Assembly (NCBI GenBank): GCA_017448985.1
Contig: JAFSKL010000026.1
Coordinates: forward strand, 1 to 64,000
Length of the DNA stretch: 64,000 nucleotides
Direction of reading: 5' to 3'
Source of the DNA: Paludibacteraceae bacterium
GTDB taxonomy: Bacteria; Bacteroidota; Bacteroidia; Bacteroidales; Paludibacteraceae
The notes below the pieces were generated by a model. The model saw only the letters and a list, made by a program, of their open reading frames with translations. It was not told the origin of the DNA and made no database searches. Each line of letters opens with the position of its first letter. The stretch's first letter is position 1. Both the position numbers and the translations under genes were made by a program. This document shows, piece after piece, positions 42,131-50,142 of the stretch.

Positions 42131-43375
42131 CTAAGAAATCTCCAATGCAGAAAGGATCTTCACGATTCTTTCTGCCGCATGTCCATCCCACAGCTCCGGT
42201 ATCGCACCTTTCTTCCACTCTCCCGCAAACAACTTGTCCAATGCCGGTTTGATAGCCTTCGGATCTGTGCCTATCAACTCATTCGTTCCTACCGTACATG
42301 TCTCCGGCCGTTCGGTATTGTCGCGCAGCGTGATACACGGCACGCCCATCACCGTTGTCTCCTCCGTGATACCGCCACTGTCCGTCACCACAGCCTTTGC
42401 GCGTTCCACCAGATAATTGAACTCCAGATACCCCATCGGCTCTACGATATGCAAGTTCGGGAATCGTTCATCATTGAGCGACTCAGTCGCGCTCATTGAG
42501 TTCGCTTGCGGACGCTCATTAATCAATTCGCGAAGCATCTTCGCCGTCCTCGGATGAATCGGGAATATCACCGGCAGTCCATGCACATTATCCACTATCT
42601 GCTCCATCATCTCCCATAGATGGTTCTCCTCGTCCACATTAGCCGGACGGTGCATCGTCATCACGATAAACTCCTTGTCCTTCAGTCCCAGTTCATCCCA
42701 CACTTCCGGTTTCCTGAACCGTGCCCTGTTCGCTAACAGTGTATCGATCATCACATTCCCCACATGCCAAACCCGTTGCTGAATGCGCTGGTTAGCATAC
42801 TTATCCTCCGGAAGAATGCGCTCTCCCGTAACCTGTAACCCGCAATCCGTAACCAATTCAGCTCCTTGTCTCACAAGGTTCCTGTTCGCCACCTCGCTCG
42901 TCGTGAACATATAGTCGGCTAACGAGTCCGTCACCATGCGGTTGATCTCCTCCGGCATCGTCAGGTCCCAACTGCGGATCCCAGCCTCCACGTGGCACAC
43001 TTTCGTGTTCAGTTTCTTCGCCACAATCGAGCAAGCCATCGTACTCGTCACATCGCCTACCACCAGCACTATATCAGCCGGATGCTCCATGAGCTCTTTC
43101 TCAAACGCCACCATGATAGCAGCCGTTTGTTCAGCCTGACTTCCACCACCACAACCAAGGTTCACATCCGGAGCCGGAATGCCCAACTCCTCAAAGAACG
43201 TGTCACTCATGTTCTTGTCATAGTGCTGTCCTGTATGCACCAGCCGAAAGGAGATTCTCTCCCCTAATCCACTAATCCTCTCATCCACTAATCCATTATG
43301 CGCCTTAATCGCTTTAATAATCGGTGCCACCTTCATAAAATTCGGTCGCGCTCCTGCAATCAATGTTATCTTCAT
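42131..43375 (-). CDS. wecB: UDP-N-acetylglucosamine 2-epimerase (non-hydrolysing)
   Basis: 414 residues. GT-B-like fold with LIAGARPNFMKVAPI, VHTGQHYDKNMSD, VVGDVTSTMACSI, HVEAGIRSWDLTMPEEINR, TMHRPANVDEE and VTDSGGITEETTVMGVP. It converts UDP-GlcNAc to UDP-ManNAc for capsule or enterobacterial-common-antigen-like glycans. Three inserts of repeat DNA are in frame: a CCACTAAT run at residues about 26-37, a CCGTAAC run at 173-183, and a palindromic element at about 285-302 (RPQANSMSATESLN). Confidence 0.93.
   Translation of the reverse strand: MKITLIAGARPNFMKVAPIIKAIKAHNGLVDERISGLGERISFRLVHTGQHYDKNMSDTFFEELGIPAPDVNLGCGGGSQAEQTAAIMVAFEKELMEHPADIVLVVGDVTSTMACSIVAKKLNTKVCHVEAGIRSWDLTMPEEINRMVTDSLADYMFTTSEVANRNLVRQGAELVTDCGLQVTGERILPEDKYANQRIQQRVWHVGNVMIDTLLANRARFRKPEVWDELGLKDKEFIVMTMHRPANVDEENHLWEMMEQIVDNVHGLPVIFPIHPRTAKMLRELINERPQANSMSATESLNDERFPNLHIVEPMGYLEFNYLVERAKAVVTDSGGITEETTVMGVPCITLRDNTERPETCTVGTNELIGTDPKAIKPALDKLFAGEWKKGAIPELWDGHAAERIVKILSALEIS
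42469..42520. repeat. Palindromic element inside wecB
   Basis: TCATTGAGCGACTCAGTCGC followed by GCTCATTGAG and TTCGCTTGCGGACGCTCATT: GCGAC/GTCGC pairs around TCA, and the flanking ATTGAGC/GCTCATT extend the hairpin. In frame, and absent from what I expect of WecB at this site. Confidence 0.65.
43262..43298 (-). repeat. Heptamer array (CCACTAAT) near the wecB start
   Basis: CCCCTAAT, CCACTAAT, CCTCTCAT, CCACTAAT, CCATTA. Encodes NGLVDERISGLGERI. Confidence 0.85.
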
Positions 43376-43447
43376 TTTCTATTCAATTTTCTTCTTCTGA
43401 CTCCAAGTACAACTCTGCCATCAGTTGTTTTGACTACCTTTGCGGCG

Positions 43448-43479
43448 CAAAGGTACAAAAAAAAATCGACATATGCAAA
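43448..43479 (-). promoter_or_regulatory. Promoter of wecB
   Basis: Minus strand TTTG (43476-43479), 20 bases, TACCTTTG (43448-43455), with TTTGCATATG at the -33 box. Confidence 0.85.
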
Positions 43480-43543
43480 TTTATGTCAATCTTTTTGCTC
43501 TAAAAATGATTTTTGTAGCGCTAAACAACTATTTTGCCCTGTA

Positions 43544-44212
43544 TCACTCGTTAGTATCTGTATAGGCACCCTCACAATTCAGTGTTGCCAACAGATCCAA
43601 TCCTTTCTGCGTCAACTTGTAGGCCTGTTCGGGTTTGGTAGGCGAGTTAGGGTACGCAAAATCCACCAATCCCATGTAATATGCCGGTTTCATGTAATGA
43701 TCCACAAAAGTGCGCCTACTCTTCTGCCGTAATTGCAAGTCAGCCACCAGTTGTCGTCGCGGCAGCACAGCCTTACCAATCACACGCACCAACATCTTCA
43801 CGCGCTCATCTACAGCACCAACCCCACGCAACCGCTTGTTCCTCGGTTTCTCAAGAGTCTCTTTCGAATCTTCCGCTAGTTCGTCGATAGCCTCAATGTA
43901 AAAACTGAACGGCCGGAATCCATCGTTGCAACTTATCATCGCACTCATCGGATTGCGCATCCACCCATTGTAGAAATTGCCCTTGCCATGCGCCAAAGCC
44001 ACTACGAACTCTCGCATCGTTTCCCAAGCAGCCGCACAAAACCCTTCCGGGCATTGCGCGTCGATAGACACCCACTCTTGCCCTTCGTGAATGGTACATG
44101 CATGCTCAATGGGGTTCTCGTATTGAGCCATCAGGTCCGGATATACCGTTTGTCGAATAGCTGTGATACGCACTTTCTTCAATGCCTTATGAACAAGCCT
44201 GCCTCTCGCCAT
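43544..44212 (-). CDS. TIGR04076-like protein with C-terminal winged helix
   Basis: 222 residues from MARGRLVHKALKKVRIT; a longer upstream frame crosses the promoter and is rejected. Residues 1-120 follow the TIGR04076 pattern: KVRITAIRQTVYPDL, CTIHEGQEWVS, CPEGFCAAAWETMREFVVALAHG and CNDGFRPFSFYIEA, with three or four conserved Cys. Residues about 150-222 form a winged-helix-like tail (HYMKPAYYMGLVDFAYP, then AYKLTQKGLDLLATLN) that resembles the tail of the AAA protein at 56978. Function unknown. AT-richer than its neighbours. Confidence 0.65.
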   Translation of the reverse strand: MARGRLVHKALKKVRITAIRQTVYPDLMAQYENPIEHACTIHEGQEWVSIDAQCPEGFCAAAWETMREFVVALAHGKGNFYNGWMRNPMSAMISCNDGFRPFSFYIEAIDELAEDSKETLEKPRNKRLRGVGAVDERVKMLVRVIGKAVLPRRQLVADLQLRQKSRRTFVDHYMKPAYYMGLVDFAYPNSPTKPEQAYKLTQKGLDLLATLNCEGAYTDTNE

Positions 44213-44229
44213 AGTTACAAATTTTGCTG

Positions 44230-44261
44230 CAAAGGTACAACATTTTTTCGACATGTGCAAG
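44230..44261 (-). promoter_or_regulatory. Promoter of the TIGR04076-like gene
   Basis: Minus strand CTTG (44258-44261), 20 bases, TACCTTTG (44230-44237). The inverted-repeat array begins 12 bases upstream. Confidence 0.8.
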
Positions 44262-44272
44262 TTTTTCGTCGC

Positions 44273-44838
44273 AAAAAGGTACAAGCATGTGCATTTTATA
44301 GTCCTAAAGGTACAAGCCATGGAGTTTGCTTGTTCCTTTAAGAAATTAATAATCGATAAAGGAACAAGTCTTAGTAGATATTGTGATGATTGGCGGAAAC
44401 TTGTACCTTTAAGAAGAATATTGGAGGGGATAATATCACTAAAGGAACAAGCCTACTCTACTAACGAAGATATAAGCACAGCTTGCTCCCTTAAAAGAAT
44501 AAGTAAATACAAACAAATATTAAAGGGAAGAAGACAGTAAAGAAATGTTGGCTTGTACCCTTAAGGAAATATGAAATGTATTATAAATCGCTAAGGGTAC
44601 AAGCCTTAGTGAGGATGGGATGAAGGGATGATTGGTGGTAGCTTGTACCCTTAAGAAGATAAATGGAATGATTATATAACTAAAAGGTACAAGCTAAGAC
44701 TACAACAAGGGTAATAAGCTTGTACCCTTAAGGGGAATTAAATTTTCAAATACAAACAAAAAGGTACAAGTCAAAACATGGTTGAAGCTTGTACCTTTTA
44801 GAAATTAAAATAATAACTTGTACATTAAAGGTACAAGC
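44273..44838. repeat. Array of alternating inverted 13-bp repeats
   Basis: About sixteen copies of TAAAGGTACAAGC or its complement GCTTGTACCTTTA, strictly alternating in orientation. Pairs (left arm/right arm): 44305/44328, 44357/44399, 44440/44481, 44521/44551, 44592/44641, 44681/44718, 44757/44787, with a solitary copy at 44273 and a reversed pair at 44816-44838. Spacers are 10-36 bp, most often 26-29, and differ in sequence. Paired substitutions occur in some arms (GGGTAC with GTACCC at 44592/44641; AGGTAC with GTACCT at 44757/44787). No open reading frame runs through it. Confidence 0.9.
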
Positions 44839-45088
44839 CATTACTTGAACCTACCCCAAAAACCTGTGTTAGCATTGCGTGTCTGCTCTGCTGACTGCGG
44901 GTAATTCTCGATGAACCAGGTAAGGAACTTCGCACAATCGCCTCCGGACTATCTTTCATGTTGGTAGTGTACAGACGTGGAGCAATCTTCCGCAATTTAC
45001 CTTGCTTTTCCAGGTCTGATATCCGTTGAGCCGTTGTCGAGTCTGCCGATCCGAACACGATCTCCTTATATAAATCTATCCCTGCCAT
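44825..45088 (-). pseudogene. Truncated AbiEi-type antitoxin/regulator remnant
   Basis: From MAGIDLYKEIVFGSADSTTA the first 50 residues are like AbiEi/DUF6088-type winged-helix regulators (ISDLEKQGKLRKIAPRLYTT, then MKDSPEAIVR). After that the frame yields a Ser/Arg-rich nonsense tail and stops at 44825. In the neighbouring frame a protein-like tail (WFIENYPQSAEQT, FWGRFK) runs to a stop at 44841, so the locus is either one frameshift away from a short protein or a deletion joint between two genes. Has its own promoter. Confidence 0.55.
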
Positions 45089-45111
45089 ATGCTTTTTTAC
45101 TAAATCCGCTG

Positions 45112-45143
45112 CAAAGATACGAAAATTTTTGCGAATAAACAAA
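45112..45143 (-). promoter_or_regulatory. Promoter of the AbiEi remnant
   Basis: Minus strand TTTG (45140-45143), 20 bases, TATCTTTG (45112-45119). Confidence 0.75.
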
Positions 45144-45354
45144 TTAAATCGCCTCTTTTACTAAAATTTTCGCGAATATTTCTAAATTTTACTAAATTTT
45201 CTGCGATTATCTTATCTTTTGGGATCATTGTTAGCCATTTTCCTTTAACACTCCCTCAGGCAAGTTATAAATCACAAATGGTTGCTTTATTCTTCTTATT
45301 AAAACAGCTCAACATATTGTTCCATTTTTCTCGATTCATTATTCATGTATAGGC

Positions 45355-47997
45355 TTATAACTTCTTGCTTCCGAACAGTGATTCGTATAGATCAGCGATG
45401 GCTGAATCTTTAAGGAGTATTCTTAATACCTTCTTTGCACGTTTGTCACTTTTATCATTATACAACATCAGCAACAATCTTTTCATATTATTCTCAAACT
45501 CAGCATTACTACCATGACTTGTATCAAAAGCGACAGGAATCAAGTCATACCACGCATCATCCATTATCCTTAACTGAATAATATTTTTATAAAATGGCCA
45601 TAGATCCGCTCCTCGTTCCTTCATATCCACTAAATGTTTTTTAACATAACTTTCGCACTTCAGTTGAATAGTCAACAAGTATGGATTGATAGATAGATGA
45701 CGATTGGAGACCCGATACATCTCAAAGCAGAAATGTGCAAGAACTTGTGCAGATTCTTCATTCGTTGCAGCCATATATATTTGAGTACTATTATACGGAG
45801 CTGTACGCGCGTCCATAATCCGCTTAAAGAATTGATTCAGGATCTTTGTATTTTCAACAAACGCGATAGATTGAATGATTGGCAATACGTAGTTTATTAT
45901 ATTCATACTATCAGCCAAAGACCGATTTTGTTGTCCGAATACATTTGCGAATTGTTTTATAAGAGCATTATATGTATTCTGATTTATCCCTGTCAAATTA
46001 GTAAAGCACCAAACTAACAATTGCTGTTGCTTTTCGTCTTTTGTGGACTTGACATTATTAATTACCTTCGTTACGAAACTATCGGTTAACAGATGCTGTT
46101 TTTGTGTATCAGTAAATGTAAACGCAGTTATATCATCTGAATCATACATATATGTTTCAGCAAACTCATGGAGTTCATCGCAATCGTCTTTATCCGTGAA
46201 TGTATGGAGCACGCTGCGGACATAATTATGGTATTGCTTATATTGCTCATTGCTACTTTCTTTTACAAATGTTAATAATGTATTTTTTAGCTCAGCCTCA
46301 CCAATTTTATCCATATCTTTGGCTAGTTTGCATATCGAATCTGTCATCGCAATATCACGAGGAATAAAATCATATGCATAATATAATGCCGCATCCATTT
46401 CTCGCAATTCTTCTGGACGAAGAGGTTCGTTTTCGTTTATTTTAGCTATACATTCTGCCCATTGCTCCATAGCATCAGTAGCATCGTGTTGATCTTCAAA
46501 ATCTATTCTTCTCTTGATTTCTATAAAAATGTCTGCACGCATGGTCGGACTTTGACGAATACACGATAAAATAGTATCGCTGTCGTACGAATCCAAAGCT
46601 TTTTTAATATTGTCAGAAACATTTACCAATGCGTTTTCGGTATTGGCTAATATAAGTCGAAAATCTTCAAAATCCGCGCTTTGCAAACATAATTTTGCAG
46701 TCCGCATAAAGGCTTTAAAGTTTTTATTCTCGTCTAGTCCTTTGGGTAAAACAGAATAAGACTGCTGTTGATTTCCTTCTTGAATAGGTTTCGGCTGTTT
46801 ATATTCATAGCATGACTCAACGAATAACATATCACCACCTTTCAGCAGTTCTTCTATCATTTGCGGATAATGCTCCCGAAGAATCATGCATGCCGCTATC
46901 AACGTCTCATTCTTTTTTGCAAAATCCTCATCATACAAAGACTGTTCCACAGTAAGATTATTTAGTACTTGCAAAATACACCTTGGATTTTCCACGTATT
47001 CCTTAGCTATTATAGACAAGGTATTCGGATTAAAGCCTAACTGCTGGTCATGATTCAGTTCGTGAATATAATGCAATAAATCATCCGAACGGTGAGGCTT
47101 AATCTTAATAACCACATTAAAGAATTTACGTAGGAATTCTTCCGCATCTGCCTCGTTATTACGTGCAATCGAATTGAGTCTTGCGAATAAATGCTTTTTC
47201 AATGCGCCATCATCTATTGGTACAACAAAAACGACATTGTGTTGGCCGTTAGTTAAGAAAGATTTGATATCTGTCAACATAGAATAAACTACATCTGTAG
47301 GACACCTATCCAGATTATCTATAACTATAACCAGCTTCTCTAATTCACCTCGAGAGGACTCTGGATTTCTTTTAAACACTTGATCCATAAGATGCTTAAA
47401 ACAATCCTCAAACTGCTCTGGTGCTGACAATATATTTTTCGTCTGCGAAACTTTTAATTCGTAGAATAGCCCTCCTCCAAACATAGCGACAATAAGAGAA
47501 GCAAAGGACATAGAAAAAGCTGTCCATAGCTTTGCCTCTGTCGTCGGCATAAATTTTAACGCCACTAAACCAATAACAATACAAAGAAATAATATTGCAA
47601 ACATCCACCATGTCCATGGTTTCAGTTTAATGGATGGAGAGAGTTCTTCTGACCTTGTAGAATAAAACCGCTCCATCTCTTGAGTTGGTTTCAGATTTAG
47701 CGAGCTTTGTAATTGCATCAAGAACATTCGCCGAAACGAATCTCCTGAATATTTCCATGCATCATAGATAACCACTTTGATACGCTGGGGATTCTCTGTT
47801 TCTAACTTATGTTTTGCTGTCTTGATAATTGTTGATTTCCCGCTTCCCCATCTTCCATATAAACCTATTGTATATGCTTGTTCCGCTGACGTATTTTGAA
47901 TAATATCGGCTAATTGGTTGGCATAGCATTTCGTGCCTAACAAATCATTCTCGGTTTCCAGGTCACGTTCCTTATCAATTATCAATCGTCTTAACAT
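45355..47997 (-). CDS. KAP-family P-loop NTPase
   Basis: 880 residues. Walker A GRWGSGKS (48-55), two membrane helices inserted shortly after (about 128-150 and 158-182), and Walker B LVIVIDNLDRCP (about 222-233), which is the KAP arrangement. The C-terminal 500 residues are helical and not recognisable. KAP NTPases are membrane-associated ATPases frequent in phage-defence loci. It is the last gene of the five-gene AT-rich cassette, 160 bases after the methylase stop, a gap that may hold a 34-codon methylase remnant. Confidence 0.85.
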   Translation of the reverse strand: MLRRLIIDKERDLETENDLLGTKCYANQLADIIQNTSAEQAYTIGLYGRWGSGKSTIIKTAKHKLETENPQRIKVVIYDAWKYSGDSFRRMFLMQLQSSLNLKPTQEMERFYSTRSEELSPSIKLKPWTWWMFAILFLCIVIGLVALKFMPTTEAKLWTAFSMSFASLIVAMFGGGLFYELKVSQTKNILSAPEQFEDCFKHLMDQVFKRNPESSRGELEKLVIVIDNLDRCPTDVVYSMLTDIKSFLTNGQHNVVFVVPIDDGALKKHLFARLNSIARNNEADAEEFLRKFFNVVIKIKPHRSDDLLHYIHELNHDQQLGFNPNTLSIIAKEYVENPRCILQVLNNLTVEQSLYDEDFAKKNETLIAACMILREHYPQMIEELLKGGDMLFVESCYEYKQPKPIQEGNQQQSYSVLPKGLDENKNFKAFMRTAKLCLQSADFEDFRLILANTENALVNVSDNIKKALDSYDSDTILSCIRQSPTMRADIFIEIKRRIDFEDQHDATDAMEQWAECIAKINENEPLRPEELREMDAALYYAYDFIPRDIAMTDSICKLAKDMDKIGEAELKNTLLTFVKESSNEQYKQYHNYVRSVLHTFTDKDDCDELHEFAETYMYDSDDITAFTFTDTQKQHLLTDSFVTKVINNVKSTKDEKQQQLLVWCFTNLTGINQNTYNALIKQFANVFGQQNRSLADSMNIINYVLPIIQSIAFVENTKILNQFFKRIMDARTAPYNSTQIYMAATNEESAQVLAHFCFEMYRVSNRHLSINPYLLTIQLKCESYVKKHLVDMKERGADLWPFYKNIIQLRIMDDAWYDLIPVAFDTSHGSNAEFENNMKRLLLMLYNDKSDKRAKKVLRILLKDSAIADLYESLFGSKKL

Positions 47998-48158
47998 ATT
48001 TTTATTAACTATATCTTATATATTTTAAAGTCTCTATCGGCAATTTTTAACTATCACCTCTCCCCTCTCATCCAATTAGGCACATGCACAACCTGATCAT
48101 CCTCATCATTCGGTTGCCATTGATAATGCCGAACCTGATTGCGTATTTCATCGATAAT

Positions 48159-49208
48159 TTACCTTTTGTCCTCAGGAAAGGCTTTTTTTACTCTTTCTAA
48201 TGTAGTATATTGAGCTCCTGTCCCACTATACAATTGTACAAAGTCTTGCCAATTATTCATAATAGAGTTATATACCTCTTTAGCCTTGTCGGCATTCTCC
48301 GTTCTCAAGAATATGACACAATCCGATAATACAAACTTTTCCTTCCTTTTTAATAGCACAATTTTCTGTGGATTGGGATTGCAGACTCTTGGTATCAGTA
48401 CACCATAGCCATCTTCTACGCGATTATAGTTTCCTTTTATCCTCGCGACTTCAGTCAATCTCCCATTTAACAAATTTGTAGTATGTATCAATCGAACATC
48501 CTTTTTGCATTCGCTATAGTTCAGTCCTTGCATACGCACACTTCCTCTCGTCACTTCTATAACAGCATCTGAAAGAATCTTATGACTTGGTCGTTGGATT
48601 TCCGAAATTTCGTTCTTCAGTTTTCCAATAGACACAAGTGCAATATTAGGAGCGCACTTTCCTGAGAAAGTTATACGATTGTGCTCTGCAAGAATGTAAG
48701 CATTATACTTTGACTCAAGATAATTCCACGCCTTTCTGTCTTTTTGAGAATACACACAACTAACCGGTAGTATGGCATACATCGTTCCTTTTTCCGATAA
48801 AAGACGTATGGCTTTCAGTAAAAACATCATTGCAGTACTCACCTTAAATGTCATTCCTTCAAACTCAATAATGTTTATTATACTTCCTTTACATGAAAAT
48901 GGTGGATTAAGCAGTATTAAATCAAATTCTTTTTGTATTATCTTATTGACTTGTTCATCATTCGTAAAATCGCAGACTCTTAACTCCCAATCACAATGTT
49001 GGCTCAATAGCACCTTGATTACGTCATGGTCAATATCCACACCAAATAACATGGCATTTGGAAAACGTTGATGAGCAGCAGCCAAAAGTCGACCATCTCC
49101 AACACAAAAGTCAGCAACAGATTGAATGCCGCAGTCAGGTATATAGCCAACTAATTGTTCAGCTAAATATGTAGGTGTATAAAATGAATCAGGCCCTCCC
49201 ATCGTCAT
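48159..49208 (-). CDS. N6-adenine DNA methyltransferase (class I SAM)
   Basis: 349 residues. SAM-binding motif I VADFCVGDGRL (31-41), motif IV NPPF (101-104), and a C-terminal part with LIHTTNLLNGRL and VLIPRVCNP like the target-recognition half of type I/IIG-type methylases. The start overlaps the preceding gene by 20 bases. After the TAA the same frame stays open for 34 codons (IIDEIRNQVRHYQW, later VVHVPNWMRGER) to a TGA at 48054, so the protein may be prematurely ended. No restriction subunit is adjacent. Confidence 0.85.
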   Translation of the reverse strand: MTMGGPDSFYTPTYLAEQLVGYIPDCGIQSVADFCVGDGRLLAAAHQRFPNAMLFGVDIDHDVIKVLLSQHCDWELRVCDFTNDEQVNKIIQKEFDLILLNPPFSCKGSIINIIEFEGMTFKVSTAMMFLLKAIRLLSEKGTMYAILPVSCVYSQKDRKAWNYLESKYNAYILAEHNRITFSGKCAPNIALVSIGKLKNEISEIQRPSHKILSDAVIEVTRGSVRMQGLNYSECKKDVRLIHTTNLLNGRLTEVARIKGNYNRVEDGYGVLIPRVCNPNPQKIVLLKRKEKFVLSDCVIFLRTENADKAKEVYNSIMNNWQDFVQLYSGTGAQYTTLERVKKAFPEDKR

Positions 49209-50142
49209 TGATTAGTTTCGTTACATTGCACATAGACACCCGTCCGATACCCTCTGTTCGATGAACAGTACGGATGGGATTGTCATATAAGATTTCCACT
49301 TTATCAGGATGGCAAATCGCATATAATATTGCACCTACTGCATGAGGTTTAGTTCCAATCGGAGCAACCACCATATCTGAATCTCGATTATCGAACCCTA
49401 ACTGACTAAGCTTCATATAAATATCCACTACAGAATTGGCTTCTGCGTATTGCATTTTTTGCCATGATTTAGTATTGTTAAGTGGATACCTATTACCCCA
49501 CATCGATATGTATGGGTAGTTGATTTGATACCCAGGCACACCCAATACAGGGAATATATTTTGATAATCAGGACTTTGATTTTGAATTATTTGAGAAAAA
49601 CGTCCTCCCTCAAATCCAAGAAGCACAACAAATATAGGAGAGCCATGATGTGGCACAATACGAGCCATCCCGGGTAATGGGGAGATTCCTTCTACAGACT
49701 CACATAAGTCCTTATGAATTCCGATTTTTTGGAACTCTTCTATTTTATATGTTTCGGGTTCAACATATACAACACGGAGTTCAATATTATGATCTATTGC
49801 TTGCTTTAAGATGGGAGCAATCACCCTACAATTAAGTCCTGTAACATCTACATACAATATGCTATCGGTTTGTATTCCAAGGAGAGAATCCAATTGCTCA
49901 GAATCAGAAAGAAGCACACGAACATCTTCATTGCCTTTTATAGCAATTGTATCATCTTTATAGTAAATGATATTTTCAAATCTACAGTGTGGATTTGTTC
50001 TCTCTAATTGTTTAGCACAATGCTCACTCCTGTCTTCCGGATCTCCGCCATATAGATATAGTGCATTGGATTCCAAATGAATATTATCCAATACAGTCCA
50101 GTCCGCAATGTACTTATAATCACTATTAATTTTCATCTTCAA
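49189..50142 (-). CDS. Rossmann-like protein of the conflict cassette
   Basis: 317 residues, no signal or membrane helix; family not recognised. The first half alternates beta strands and helices: NALYLYGGDPEDRSEHCAKQ, then ILYVDVTGLNCRVIAPIL followed by IELRVVYVEPETY. The DVTG-loop with a strand before and a helix after recalls CARF-like nucleotide sensors, but this is a weak resemblance. The second half has VVLLGFEGGRFSQ and MVVAPIGTKPHAVGAILY. Overlaps the ATPase gene by 17 bases and the methylase by 20, so the three are co-translated. Confidence 0.5.
   Translation of the reverse strand: MKMKINSDYKYIADWTVLDNIHLESNALYLYGGDPEDRSEHCAKQLERTNPHCRFENIIYYKDDTIAIKGNEDVRVLLSDSEQLDSLLGIQTDSILYVDVTGLNCRVIAPILKQAIDHNIELRVVYVEPETYKIEEFQKIGIHKDLCESVEGISPLPGMARIVPHHGSPIFVVLLGFEGGRFSQIIQNQSPDYQNIFPVLGVPGYQINYPYISMWGNRYPLNNTKSWQKMQYAEANSVVDIYMKLSQLGFDNRDSDMVVAPIGTKPHAVGAILYAICHPDKVEILYDNPIRTVHRTEGIGRVSMCNVTKLINDDGRA

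Noticed and set aside
44273..44838. CRISPR array
   Set aside because: The repeat unit is only 13 bp, alternates in orientation and has uneven spacers; no cas genes are nearby.
44273..44838. Integron attC array
   Set aside because: No RYYYAAC/GTTRRRY core sites, no cassette open reading frames and no integrase.
48159..50142. Restriction-modification system
   Set aside because: A methylase is present but no restriction or specificity subunit; the partner genes are PRTase/ORC/KAP types.
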